Shown one piece after another: positions 1 to 8,553 of a DNA stretch of 64,000 bases (within the stretch, counting starts at the first letter, position 1; each line of letters opens with the position of its first letter). The translations under genes were made by a program, and so were the position numbers. The stretch is taken from NCBI RefSeq assembly GCF_011082725.1, contig NZ_CP049715.1, positions 1,178,001-1,242,000 of the forward strand, in the 5' to 3' direction. This stretch comes from Apibacter sp. B3706 (GTDB taxonomy: Bacteria; Bacteroidota; Bacteroidia; Flavobacteriales; Weeksellaceae). Below the pieces are notes generated by a model that was given only the letters and a program-made list of their open reading frames with translations, was not told the origin of the DNA and ran no database searches.

Positions 1-225
1 TACCCTTTTAAGCCAATTAAGACCTATAGCCCCTACCCCTTCAAAGCTTCCGGGTTTAGTACGAGGTTTCCAAATACCGGCACGAAACACCTGCATATAA
101 TTCCGATCCATTCGCTCAGCTATTTCCATAACTTGCTTTTCACTTTCTGCACTGCACGGCCCTGCTATTACTAACGGCTTTTCGAATTGTTTAATCCAAT
201 TCTGGTCTAAATCTTGTAAACTCAT
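1..225 (-). CDS. Bifunctional DAHP synthase / chorismate mutase, N-terminal 75 residues (runs off the window)
   Basis: The gene starts at the ATG at 225 and stays open to base 1, so only the N-terminus is present. Residues 19-28 read VIAGPCSAES, the hallmark of the KDPG-aldolase-like DAHP synthase family, followed by FRAGIWKPRTKPGSFEG near residues 50-65. These enzymes condense phosphoenolpyruvate and erythrose-4-phosphate as the first shikimate step. In Bacteroidota this type usually carries a type II chorismate mutase domain at the C-terminus. That part lies outside the window, so the fusion is inferred from the family and not seen. Confidence 0.85.
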   Translation of the reverse strand, partial: MSLQDLDQNWIKQFEKPLVIAGPCSAESEKQVMEIAERMDRNYMQVFRAGIWKPRTKPGSFEGVGAIGLNWLKRV

Positions 226-518
226 AAATATGTTTTCTAAAAGTATGTAAATCTAAAATTTTTTTATTAAATGTCATAAAGTATTTTGCATTTTAAATGA
301 ATTTTTTATGTTTATATGAGAAGTGTTTTAGTAAAAACTGCAAAAGAGAATGAAATAAAATAATTTGCTTCTTCGTTTTTCTACCATACGAAATATAAGT
401 TGTACATAATTCATGTTTGATAAGTTTACATGATTGCTAATAAATTTTATTAATTGTAGTTTGCTTCTCAAAAAAATTAGAATTTGTAATTGTATTTTTG
501 TTAACTATTTAAAAAATT
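226..518. other. AT-rich divergent intergenic region
   Basis: This separates the minus-strand aromatic synthesis gene from the plus-strand DMT transporter. A -7-like TATTTTTG lies at 493-500, 18 bases before the transporter ATG, but no TTTG at the right distance upstream was seen. No gene is visible here. Confidence 0.5.
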
Positions 519-1367
519 ATGAAAGAAATTATAATTAGTATTTTTTTCAATATAGTTGTTTCAATCCTATTAAAACTATATAATAAGAAATCTAAAGGGG
601 TTTCTTTAGTGATTACGTACAATTATTTATTTTCAGCAATTTTTTGCTATATACTTTTCAAACCCGATCTACCTTCTTTAAATTATTCATCGGCTCCGTG
701 GCTCATTTATTTTCTAATGAGTATTTTAATGCCTGTAGTTTTTTTATTGATTGCTGAATCTATTAAATATACGGGAATTGCACGAACGGACATAGCGCAA
801 AGAATGTCTTTACTATTAACAGTGAGTGCTTCTTTTTTATTTTTTAATGAGTCTATCAATTCTCTTAAAACCTTGGGATTATTGATTGGATTTATCTCAA
901 TACTCTTTATATTTTACGCTAAAAAAGGAGATCAAACTTTTCCTTATACTAAATTGTATCTCCTTATTCTTATATTTTTCGGATTAGGGATTATTAACAT
1001 CTTATATAAATTAATAGCGGTAAATCAAAATTTTTCGTTTACAACTTCCACCTTTTTTATTTTCATTGGTTCTTTTATAGTTGGTTGTATTATTACTTTC
1101 GCACAAAAAATACGGTTTACTTTTAAAGAAATTTTATGGGGAATTGCTTTAGGTATTTTTAATTTCGGAAATGTATATTTTTATTTAAAAGCGCATCAAA
1201 CTTTTAAAGATAATCCATCTCTTGTTTTTGCTTCGATGAATTTAGGAGTAATTGTATTGGGCAGCCTAGTTGGAATATTAGTTTTTAAGGAAAAAATGAA
1301 TAAACTCAATTATTTGGGATTGGTACTTGCGCTAGCAGCCATTACAATAATTTCTTTATCCACTTAA
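519..1367 (+). CDS. EamA/DMT-family transporter
   Basis: A 282-residue protein made almost entirely of about ten hydrophobic helices separated by short loops, the size and layout of the drug/metabolite transporter superfamily (two EamA repeats). The C-terminal half has the small-residue-rich stretch around NLGVIVLGSLVGILVFKE that is typical of the second repeat. Its substrate cannot be read from sequence. Its stop codon overlaps by 4 bases the stop of the convergent gene at 1364-2137. It is not in an obvious operon. Confidence 0.8.
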   Translation: MKEIIISIFFNIVVSILLKLYNKKSKGVSLVITYNYLFSAIFCYILFKPDLPSLNYSSAPWLIYFLMSILMPVVFLLIAESIKYTGIARTDIAQRMSLLLTVSASFLFFNESINSLKTLGLLIGFISILFIFYAKKGDQTFPYTKLYLLILIFFGLGIINILYKLIAVNQNFSFTTSTFFIFIGSFIVGCIITFAQKIRFTFKEILWGIALGIFNFGNVYFYLKAHQTFKDNPSLVFASMNLGVIVLGSLVGILVFKEKMNKLNYLGLVLALAAITIISLST

Positions 1368-2137
1368 CTTGAAAATTTTTCGAAAACTCCCAGTCCGAAT
1401 AATGCAAAATCATATTTCACGGGATCATCGGCATCCAGCATTTTTAAGTTTTTCATGAGAAGGGAAACCGATTTCCAATCATTTTGAGTTCTGGACAACA
1501 AGTTTAAAGATCTTGCCACATTACCGGAATGTACATCCAGTGGACAAACCAATTGGGATGGAGAAATGGAATTCCATAATCCAAAATCAACTTTATTAGG
1601 ATCGTTTCGTACCATCCATCGAAGAAACATATTAATTCTCTTAGCTGATGAATTTTTGGCCGGACTGCTTATATGTTTTTGGGTTCGCTGTAAATGTTCT
1701 ATTTCGAAAAATCGTTTTCTAAATCGTTCTATTACTAAGAAAGTGTCTTCTTCTTCTTTTTCTGCAGAAAAAACTTTTTCAAGTCCTCCGTGATTTTTAT
1801 AAATATTTTGCAGGGATTTGATAAAAAACACTAAATCGTGTGAATTAAAAGTTCTGTGTATACTTCCTTCAATCTTTTTTAAATCTTGTAAAGTATGATT
1901 TAAGATAAAATCATGGGGTGCATGGTCTAAAATATGCATTATTTTTTCTGCATTTTTAATTATAGACTTTCTATTTCCCCAGGCTATAATTGCTGTTAGA
2001 AAACCTGAAATTTCAATATCTTCTTTTTTACTAAATCGATGAGGAATTTGAATGGGATCTGTTTCAATAAAATTGATTGTATTATATTGTTCTACCTTTT
2101 CATCTAAAAAGGGCTTCAATTTCAGAATTTTTTCCAC
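1364..2137 (-). CDS. TIGR02757 (DUF2400) family protein
   Basis: 257 residues, recognised as the TIGR02757/DUF2400 family, which is common in Bacteroidota and has no assigned function. Features seen are a GFLTAIIAWGNRKSIIKNA block near residues 45-63, an FLRWMVRNDPNKVDFGLW block, and a late LDVHSGNVAR block. The weak resemblance to helix-hairpin DNA glycosylases (the LDVH...VAR stretch) is my inference only. The start is GTG at 2137. It lies 26 bp after the ferredoxin gene on the same strand and is probably the last gene of that operon. Confidence 0.75.
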   Translation of the reverse strand: MEKILKLKPFLDEKVEQYNTINFIETDPIQIPHRFSKKEDIEISGFLTAIIAWGNRKSIIKNAEKIMHILDHAPHDFILNHTLQDLKKIEGSIHRTFNSHDLVFFIKSLQNIYKNHGGLEKVFSAEKEEEDTFLVIERFRKRFFEIEHLQRTQKHISSPAKNSSAKRINMFLRWMVRNDPNKVDFGLWNSISPSQLVCPLDVHSGNVARSLNLLSRTQNDWKSVSLLMKNLKMLDADDPVKYDFALFGLGVFEKFSS

Positions 2138-2163
2138 GTTAATTATTTACCCAATAATGTAAA

Positions 2164-2496
2164 TTAGCTAAAAGGAGCGATTTGAATTTCTAACCCATTT
2201 AGATCATTGGTAATTGGAATCTGACATCCTAAGCGACTATTTTCTTTAACATGAAATGCTTCTGAGAGCATGGCCTCTTCCTCATCTCCTTTTTCCGGTA
2301 AAGGAATATTGTTGCTCAAAATATAGATTTGGCATGATGCACACATCGCCATACCTCCACAAATTCCAATCGTTCCTTCAGGCACTAATTCATAAGCTCG
2401 TATTAATTCCATGATATTCATGGACATATCCGTCGGCGCTGAAACCGCATGTTTATTTCCTTCCCTATCGGTGATATTGATGGTTACTTCTGACAT
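2164..2496 (-). CDS. Adrenodoxin-type 2Fe-2S ferredoxin
   Basis: 110 residues with the four cluster ligands of vertebrate/bacterial-type 2Fe-2S ferredoxins: C46, C52, C55 (CGGMAMCASC) and C91 (LGCQIP). It is a small soluble one-electron carrier. Only 14 bp separate it from the flavoprotein reductase gene upstream, so the two almost certainly form a reductase-ferredoxin pair in which NADPH electrons pass via FAD to this cluster. The final acceptor is not identifiable here. Confidence 0.9.
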   Translation of the reverse strand: MSEVTINITDREGNKHAVSAPTDMSMNIMELIRAYELVPEGTIGICGGMAMCASCQIYILSNNIPLPEKGDEEEAMLSEAFHVKENSRLGCQIPITNDLNGLEIQIAPFS

Positions 2497-2510
2497 ATAA
2501 TTTGTTAAAA

Positions 2511-3563
2511 TTACTGAATTGATTTAACAACCGGTTTTTCTGCTTCTTTTACTGTTCCGTCAAATCCTTGTACACCTCCAACGGTAGTATATTTTAAAAC
2601 GTATTTTCTGTCGGGATATATTTTACTGTAAATACTTTGACACATCAAGGTGGCCTCATGAAAACCGCAAAGAATTAATTTTAATTTTCCCGGATATATG
2701 TTGATATCTCCAATGGCATAAATCCCCTCAATATTGGTTTGGTAATCCAACGCATTATTTACCTTGATAGCATTTTTTTCAATTTCCAATCCCCAATCGG
2801 CAATAGGTCCCAATTTAGGAATAAGGCCAAATAAAGGAATAAAATAATCCACTTCTTTATCAAATGTTTGCCCTTCCTTTTCAATTACTAAGGATTCTAC
2901 CTTACCGTTCCCCTTGATTCCTACAATTTCGGCAGGAGTGATTAAATTTACTTTTCCTTGATTTTTTAATGATTGAACTTTCTCAACGGAATCAAGAGCG
3001 CCTCTAAATTCATTTCTACGATGAACCAATGTTACTTCTTTAGCGATATCTGCTAAAACAATGGTCCAATCCAACGCCGAATCTCCTCCTCCTGCAATTA
3101 CTATTTTTTTATCCTTATATTTTTCGGGATCTTTTACAAAGTATTCAACTCCTTTTTCTTCATAATCGGCAATATTATCTATCAAAGGTTTTCTAGGTTC
3201 AAAACTCCCTAATCCGGCTGCAATCGCTACAGCTTTAGCATGATGCCGGGTACCTTTATCTGTAGTAACAATAAAAGTTCCGTCTGCTTGTTTATCAATG
3301 GTTTTAGCTGTTTCATTGAGAGTAAATCCGGGTTGAAATTGCTTGATTTGTTCGCGTAAATTTTTAACTAATTCACCTGCCTGAATGGAAGGATATCCCG
3401 GAATATCAAAGATCGGTTTTTTAGGATAGAGTTCTGTTAATTGCCCTCCAATGTTTGGAAGCGCATCAATAATATGACATCTTAATTTTAATAATCCCGC
3501 TTCAAATACAGCAAAAAGTCCTGTAGGACCTGCTCCTATTATCAAAATATCTGTTTCAATCAT
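2511..3563 (-). CDS. Ferredoxin--NADP+ reductase, thioredoxin-reductase-like type
   Basis: 350 residues with two dinucleotide-binding folds. The N-terminal FAD motif is GAGPTG at residues 10-15 and a second glycine-rich motif, IVIAGGGDSALDW, lies near residue 160. A late ATxGD-like IYAIGDIN closes the FAD site. It lacks the CxxC redox pair of thioredoxin reductase, which together with its length fits the FNR type of Bacteroidota and Bacillus. It is followed directly by a 2Fe-2S ferredoxin, its likely partner. OxyR is encoded just upstream, so a role in the redox-stress response is plausible but inferred. Confidence 0.88.
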   Translation of the reverse strand: MIETDILIIGAGPTGLFAVFEAGLLKLRCHIIDALPNIGGQLTELYPKKPIFDIPGYPSIQAGELVKNLREQIKQFQPGFTLNETAKTIDKQADGTFIVTTDKGTRHHAKAVAIAAGLGSFEPRKPLIDNIADYEEKGVEYFVKDPEKYKDKKIVIAGGGDSALDWTIVLADIAKEVTLVHRRNEFRGALDSVEKVQSLKNQGKVNLITPAEIVGIKGNGKVESLVIEKEGQTFDKEVDYFIPLFGLIPKLGPIADWGLEIEKNAIKVNNALDYQTNIEGIYAIGDINIYPGKLKLILCGFHEATLMCQSIYSKIYPDRKYVLKYTTVGGVQGFDGTVKEAEKPVVKSIQ

Positions 3564-3721
3564 AATTTTTTCTAAATATTTTTATATAATAACAATGTAT
3601 ACAAGGTTTATTTAAAATCTATTTCTTCTAAGTAAAATAAGTTCTTATTTTTTATCTTCTTAATGATAAAACATTTTTAAATAATGCTGAAACTTACAGA
3701 TAACTTATTTCCAAATAAATA

Positions 3722-4666
3722 TTAAATTACTTTTAATTGGGGCTTATGTTCTATTTTATCTTCCAAAAACAATTTCCCTCTTAAAATACTTTTAATTAAA
3801 TCCACAAATTTCTCTGCAAAAGTCGTTCTAATTTGATTGGTAGAATAAATTAATGATATTTCCCTGGAGGGTGAAGATGAAAAATATCTGATATTTTTCT
3901 TTTCTTCTTCCGATAAATTTTCTGATTCTAATAAAGGTAAAATGGTAAATCCGAACCCTTCATTAACTAAGTTAATCAGTGTAGTAAAACTTCCTCCTTC
4001 TAATTTTATATTAGAATTAATGGCTTCTCTATGCTTGCAAAGATCCAACACAACATCCCGAAAGCAATGGCCTTCTTCCAACATTAAAAGATAATTAAAG
4101 TCTAATTTATCAACATCTAAAACTGTTTCTTTATACATTTTCGCATCTTGCGGAGAAACGTAAGCTACTAATGGCTCTTTGTAAATAGGTTTTTCAATAA
4201 TTTGATTGTCATGTAAAGGTGTACTTGCAATTCCAAAATCCAAATAGCCTTCTTTGATGCCTTTTAAAATGTCCTCAGTTTTCATTTCTTTAATAACCAA
4301 GTCAGATTCCGGATATTTACTCCTAAAAGTTTTATAGAAAAGTGGCACTAAGGTGGGGGTTATTGTAGGTATAATACCAATGACAACCGTTCCGTTCATA
4401 CTTTTTTTATCTTCTTCTACAATTTGTGATAATTTATTAGCTTCAGATAAAATTATTTTGGCCTGTTCTACAATTTTCTTTCCTATAGGAGTTATTTTTA
4501 TAGGATTAGTTGTTCTGTCGAAAAGCTCAACTCGTAACGTTTTTTCAAGCTTTTGTATCTGCATACTCAAAGTAGGCTGACTTACGAAAGCTTTTTCTGC
4601 TGCTATCGTAAAATTTTTATATTCGGCAACAGTTAATACATATTGTAGTTGAATTAAGGTTATCAT
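3722..4666 (-). CDS. oxyR: LysR-family peroxide sensor OxyR
   Basis: 314 residues: an N-terminal LysR winged helix (residues 1-60, with FTIAAEKAFVSQPTLSMQIQ as the recognition region) and a periplasmic-binding-protein-like sensor domain. Two cysteines, C201 and C210, sit in EEGHCFRDVVLDLC, matching C199 and C208 of E. coli OxyR, the pair that forms the regulatory disulfide with peroxide. This makes OxyR more likely than a metabolite-sensing LysR protein. It is transcribed away from rpoD and upstream of the ferredoxin reductase gene. Confidence 0.88.
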   Translation of the reverse strand: MITLIQLQYVLTVAEYKNFTIAAEKAFVSQPTLSMQIQKLEKTLRVELFDRTTNPIKITPIGKKIVEQAKIILSEANKLSQIVEEDKKSMNGTVVIGIIPTITPTLVPLFYKTFRSKYPESDLVIKEMKTEDILKGIKEGYLDFGIASTPLHDNQIIEKPIYKEPLVAYVSPQDAKMYKETVLDVDKLDFNYLLMLEEGHCFRDVVLDLCKHREAINSNIKLEGGSFTTLINLVNEGFGFTILPLLESENLSEEEKKNIRYFSSSPSREISLIYSTNQIRTTFAEKFVDLIKSILRGKLFLEDKIEHKPQLKVI

Positions 4667-4786
4667 TTAAGATAATGTTTAATTATTCTTTGCAATTTAA
4701 CAAGATTATTCGAAATATTCACAAATTAATGCAGGTATTGTAACCTTTTACAAGTAATTTTCGTATATATAAATAAGTAAGTATAA

Positions 4787-4819
4787 TTTGTAGGTGAGTA
4801 AACAGTTCATCTACTTTTG
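4787..4819 (+). promoter_or_regulatory. Bacteroidetes-type promoter of rpoD
   Basis: TTTG at 4787-4790 and TACTTTTG (TAnnTTTG) at 4812-4819 with a 21-bp spacer, 26 bases before the rpoD ATG. This fits the known -33/-7 promoter of Bacteroidota housekeeping sigma factors, with a spacer slightly longer than the usual 19 bp. Confidence 0.6.
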
Positions 4820-4845
4820 TTTAAGATAAAAAGAGTTACTATTAA

Positions 4846-5712
4846 ATGAGACAATTAAAGATTACTAAGCAGGTAACGAACAGAGAAACAGCCTCTCTTG
4901 ACAAGTATTTACAAGAAATTGGAAAAGTGGATCTAATTACTGCTGATGAAGAAGTTGATTTGGCACAGCGTATTAAAGCGGGTGACAGGGTGGCTTTGGA
5001 AAAATTAACTAAAGCAAACCTGAGGTTTGTTGTTTCTGTGGCTAAACAATACCAAAATCAAGGACTTAGTTTACCTGACTTAATTAATGAAGGAAATTTA
5101 GGATTAATTAAAGCGGCTAAACGCTTTGATGAAACCCGAGGTTTCAAATTCATTTCTTATGCTGTTTGGTGGATTCGTCAATCCATACTTCAAGCATTAG
5201 CAGAACAATCCAGAATTGTACGTCTGCCCTTAAACAAAATCGGTTCTATTAATAAGATTAATAAAGCATATGCCCATCTTGAACAAGAACATGAAAGGGC
5301 ACCCTCTGCTGCCGAATTAAGTGAGGTATTGGATATGAGTGAGGACGATATTAAAGAATCCATGAAAAATTCAGGTCGCCACTTATCTATGGATGCTCCT
5401 TTAGTGGAAGGGGAAGATTCTAATTTATACGACGTTTTACGTTCGGGTGAATCTCCAAGTCCTGATAAAGAATTGATGTTGGAATCTCTTCAGATTGAAA
5501 TTGAAAGATCTCTTTCTACCTTAACTCAAAGAGAAGCCGATTTAATCCGTTTATATTTCGGTTTAAGCGGTCAACATCCGATGACCTTAGAAGAAATTGG
5601 TGAAACTTTTGACCTTACTCGTGAAAGGGTTAGACAAATAAAAGAAAAAGCTATTCGCCGATTAAAACATACCAGTAGAAGTAAAATTTTAAAATCTTAT
5701 TTAGGAAAATAA
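4846..5712 (+). CDS. rpoD: Primary sigma factor RpoD (SigA)
   Basis: 288 residues. Region 1.2 begins near residue 18 ([20 protein letters not shown]), region 2 holds the [17 protein letters not shown] and [10 protein letters not shown] blocks, and region 4 ends with the helix-turn-helix [20 protein letters not shown] near residues 245-264. Region 1.1 and the long non-conserved insert of proteobacterial sigma-70 are absent, as expected for Bacteroidota RpoD. It directs RNA polymerase to the TTTG/TAnnTTTG promoters noted elsewhere in this window. A hairpin terminator follows. Confidence 0.95.
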   Translation: MRQLKITKQVTNRETASLDKYLQEIGKVDLITADEEVDLAQRIKAGDRVALEKLTKANLRFVVSVAKQYQNQGLSLPDLINEGNLGLIKAAKRFDETRGFKFISYAVWWIRQSILQALAEQSRIVRLPLNKIGSINKINKAYAHLEQEHERAPSAAELSEVLDMSEDDIKESMKNSGRHLSMDAPLVEGEDSNLYDVLRSGESPSPDKELMLESLQIEIERSLSTLTQREADLIRLYFGLSGQHPMTLEEIGETFDLTRERVRQIKEKAIRRLKHTSRSKILKSYLGK

Positions 5713-5739
5713 TTTTTTATTTACCTGATACTAAAGTAC

Positions 5740-5775
5740 AAAGGCTATTTATTGTATAAATAGCCTTTATTTTTT
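5740..5775 (+). terminator. Rho-independent terminator after rpoD
   Basis: A 12-bp perfect stem (AAAGGCTATTTA at 5740-5751, paired with 5757-5768) with a 5-base loop, followed by a T-rich run, 28 bases after the rpoD stop. Confidence 0.8.
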
Positions 5776-5785
5776 GTATTTAAAA

Positions 5786-5816
5786 TTTGCAGTAATAAAT
5801 TAAATAACTATATTTG
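5786..5816 (+). promoter_or_regulatory. Promoter of the CAU tRNA
   Basis: TTTG at 5786-5789, an exact 19-bp spacer, and TATATTTG at 5809-5816. This is a full match to the Bacteroidetes -33/-7 consensus, placed so that transcription would begin about 10-15 bases before the mature tRNA. Confidence 0.75.
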
Positions 5817-5834
5817 CAAACGCAAAGCAGCAGC

Positions 5835-5908
5835 GGTCCCATAGCTCAGTTGGTTAGAGCATCTGACTCATAATCAGAGGGTCCTTGGTTCGAGCCCAAG
5901 TGGGACCA
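5835..5908 (+). tRNA. tRNA with CAU anticodon (elongator Met, or Ile2 read with lysidine)
   Basis: A complete cloverleaf: acceptor GGTCCCA pairs with TGGGACC, the D arm has AGTTGGTTA, the anticodon stem TCTGA/TCAGA holds CTCATAA, and the T arm is CTTGG-TTCGAGC-CCAAG. The discriminator is A and the 3' CCA is not encoded. The acceptor lacks the unpaired first base of initiator tRNA. Elongator Met and Ile2 (CAU modified by TilS) cannot be separated safely by eye. An accessory island begins immediately downstream, and tRNA 3' ends are common integration sites. Confidence 0.92.
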
Positions 5909-5918
5909 CATTAAAATT

Positions 5919-5949
5919 AAAATCCTTACAAAGTTGTAAGGATTTTTTT
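5919..5949 (+). terminator. Terminator after the tRNA
   Basis: Stem AATCCTTACAA / TTGTAAGGATT with a 2-base loop, followed by a run of seven T, beginning about 11 bases after the tRNA. Confidence 0.75.
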
Positions 5950-6043
5950 GTTTTATTATTTATTGATTAGTTTTTTATCTAAGACGTTTCAATTATTCTA
6001 TTTTTACTTACCTAAAAAAATTTAAATGATTTTAGATGAAATA

Positions 6044-7870
6044 TTATAAAATGTCAAGTAATTCTGAAATTCCTTTTTCGTCTTTTTCTATTTCTTGTTC
6101 TAATTTTTCAATATAGTTCCAAATTTCAGTATAACAATTATATATTACATCTATAATTCCATGTATTTTTATAAAGTCAACAACTTGCTGATCCATGTGA
6201 TTAATATCTTCAAGCTTAACACTAAAAGTATGCTTTTCAAAATATTTAAGTCGTTTCTCATTGTGAGAATATCTTTTTAAAAATGTTATGAAATTTTCTT
6301 GTAATATATCGGGGAATTTTAACATTATCTTATCAATTTCAGGTGCGTTGAAAAATAAATCATTATATTTTGTAGATGAAAAATGGATTAATCCAGATTC
6401 AATTTTTTCATATTCGTTTCTAATAAATAGAAAATTTAAACAAATCTTATCACAAATTATATTAAATATTTCATTTTTATCATTTTTATTTTCAGGAAAA
6501 GCTAATTTTAACTGAGGAATTAAAAAAAATTTCAAAAAATTAACTTTATCTAATTCATAACATAATTTATAAAAGTTTGTATTACCTCCACTACTAAAAT
6601 CAAAAAATTTTGAGAACCTTTCTGTATATATTTTATTTTTTTGATCATTGTCAAGAGATTTTATTAAAGATGCTGCAAAATATTCTTGCAAAGATTTATG
6701 AGGGAAAGTATATTCTATGCCATCTTTTATTATAATTGAAATAGATGTGGTTAGATCGTACAGAACATTATCAAAATCAATATGTATACTCAGTTTAGTA
6801 CTAATTTTTTTTAATAAATCACTTAAATATTTTTCATCAAAATTATAATTTCCTTCAAGTAAAGAAAAATAAGAAAACCACTTTAATATTGTTTCTAATT
6901 CATCATTTTTTAAACCGGACTTTCGTTCATGTTGCCATCCCCCTGCTTTAGTAAAAGAATCATGCTTACTACACAACGTATCAAAAACATTCCAATAAAA
7001 TTTACTTCTTTGTTTAGGGAGTTCCGGATAATTATTAAATGTGAAAATAAACATTGATAATAACAGTGGACTAGATAAATATTCTCTATACTCATCATTT
7101 TCATGTTTATTAATTTCATAAATAATTTTTCTTTCTAACTCATCATTTTCTTGTAAACTTAGTTGCATTTTTATAAATTCATGTATGTCTCCCCCTTTTA
7201 AAGATTGTACTTCAAAATTATCAAATCTTGTTAGAGATTCCGCATTGGCCCCCGGTCGTGAGGTTACGATAAATACATTTTTGTTATATCTGTCTACAAA
7301 ATTTTCAATATCTGTTGTAATCTTGTCTTTATTTTCTGAATAAATTTCATCATAACCATCTAATAAAAAAATGAAATTACCTTCTTTTAAAATTCTTTCT
7401 GTAATTTTATGGTTAGGAGATATTTTATTTTGTGATATAATTCTAGTAATATATTCTTCAATTGTTTCTTTACAATTATTTAGATTTCTCAATTCTATAA
7501 TAATCGGTATATGTTTACAATTTTCTGCTGATAATAGAAAAATATGTCTTGTTAACATACTTTTACCACTTCCGGCATTACCTATTATTGTTAAATATTG
7601 ATAATTTTCAAATATTTCATCAAAATCATTTATCTCAATCGATTTCTTTTTATTTTGAATTTTTATCGGATAATAAATATCATAAAAATTAACTTTTTCA
7701 TCTCTATAAATAAATGTTTTAATTGATGAATATTTTTCATAAAAATTATTTATATAATCTATAAGTCCATTTTTATAGATAAAAAGATATTCATCTTTTA
7801 TATTGTTACCTAAATTTAATAATTGATCTTTAAAAGTCTCAATTAATTTTGCTCCAACAGATAAATCCAT
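6044..7870 (-). CDS. NACHT-domain NTPase, candidate anti-phage (bNACHT-type) protein
   Basis: 608 residues. The N-terminal 90 residues are helical with no recognised effector domain. The NACHT module follows: Walker A GNAGSGKS at 97-104, Walker B FLLDGYDEI at 168-176 with the family's DGxDE signature, and a sensor-like IVTSRPG at 201-207. The C-terminal 200-250 residues look helical and unclassified. NACHT proteins are STAND NTPases related to animal NLRs, and bacterial members are known anti-phage factors, so defence is a family-based inference. It stands alone on its strand between a tRNA and a 683-bp gene-free stretch. GC is very low (AAA/ATT/GAT codons dominate), consistent with transfer. 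Confidence 0.75.
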   Translation of the reverse strand: MDLSVGAKLIETFKDQLLNLGNNIKDEYLFIYKNGLIDYINNFYEKYSSIKTFIYRDEKVNFYDIYYPIKIQNKKKSIEINDFDEIFENYQYLTIIGNAGSGKSMLTRHIFLLSAENCKHIPIIIELRNLNNCKETIEEYITRIISQNKISPNHKITERILKEGNFIFLLDGYDEIYSENKDKITTDIENFVDRYNKNVFIVTSRPGANAESLTRFDNFEVQSLKGGDIHEFIKMQLSLQENDELERKIIYEINKHENDEYREYLSSPLLLSMFIFTFNNYPELPKQRSKFYWNVFDTLCSKHDSFTKAGGWQHERKSGLKNDELETILKWFSYFSLLEGNYNFDEKYLSDLLKKISTKLSIHIDFDNVLYDLTTSISIIIKDGIEYTFPHKSLQEYFAASLIKSLDNDQKNKIYTERFSKFFDFSSGGNTNFYKLCYELDKVNFLKFFLIPQLKLAFPENKNDKNEIFNIICDKICLNFLFIRNEYEKIESGLIHFSSTKYNDLFFNAPEIDKIMLKFPDILQENFITFLKRYSHNEKRLKYFEKHTFSVKLEDINHMDQQVVDFIKIHGIIDVIYNCYTEIWNYIEKLEQEIEKDEKGISELLDIL

Positions 7871-8553
7871 AAATAGTTAATTTTAATTAGTTAAAATTTT
7901 ATTTAGAATAAAATTATAAAAATAATCCAGGATAAAATTATTTTTTTTAATTAAATTTTTAAAAGATTCGAAATTTTTTTTCTTTTAACTAAGTGAAATT
8001 TATATTTCATATCCATACATTTGCTTTATATATTTTAGCGCGATTAAATCGAGTTACTCTTCTTCTTATCCAATTAGTTAAATTTTTAATTTATAAGATA
8101 ACATGGGCGATAAATTATTTTAAATTTTTAATTTTATATATATAATTTTATCCAAACAAGTAGAGATATTATCGTTATACGCAAAAAGTTAACTTCTGAA
8201 ATGAATAAAACTTAAAAGATAATTTTAAAAATTAAAAAATTAAAATTAAATCACTACGACTCGTAAAAAATAAAAAGAAATGTATAAAATCTATAATACT
8301 AAAATACTAAGATGCAAAATCAAAAAATCTTTTAAAATCTAATTCGAGTTTTAAGTCATCTAAAGATGATTATATATTAAATTTTATACTTATAATTCAT
8401 ATTAATTTTTAAATATTAAAAATCCGTATATTGATTAATTGCTTAGAAAAATTTTATTTTTTTTCTCATTCTTATATTCATAAGTAAAATTTTAATACGA
8501 TAATTTGGGAAAATGAACATAATTTTTCTACCGATTTATTTCATATTATTAAT
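7871..8553. other. Gene-free, extremely AT-rich spacer
   Basis: 683 bases between the NACHT gene and the helicase gene. Composition is mostly A/T runs with scattered stops in all frames. No coding stretch, tRNA, terminator with a clear GC stem or promoter with both elements could be recognised. Confidence 0.6.
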
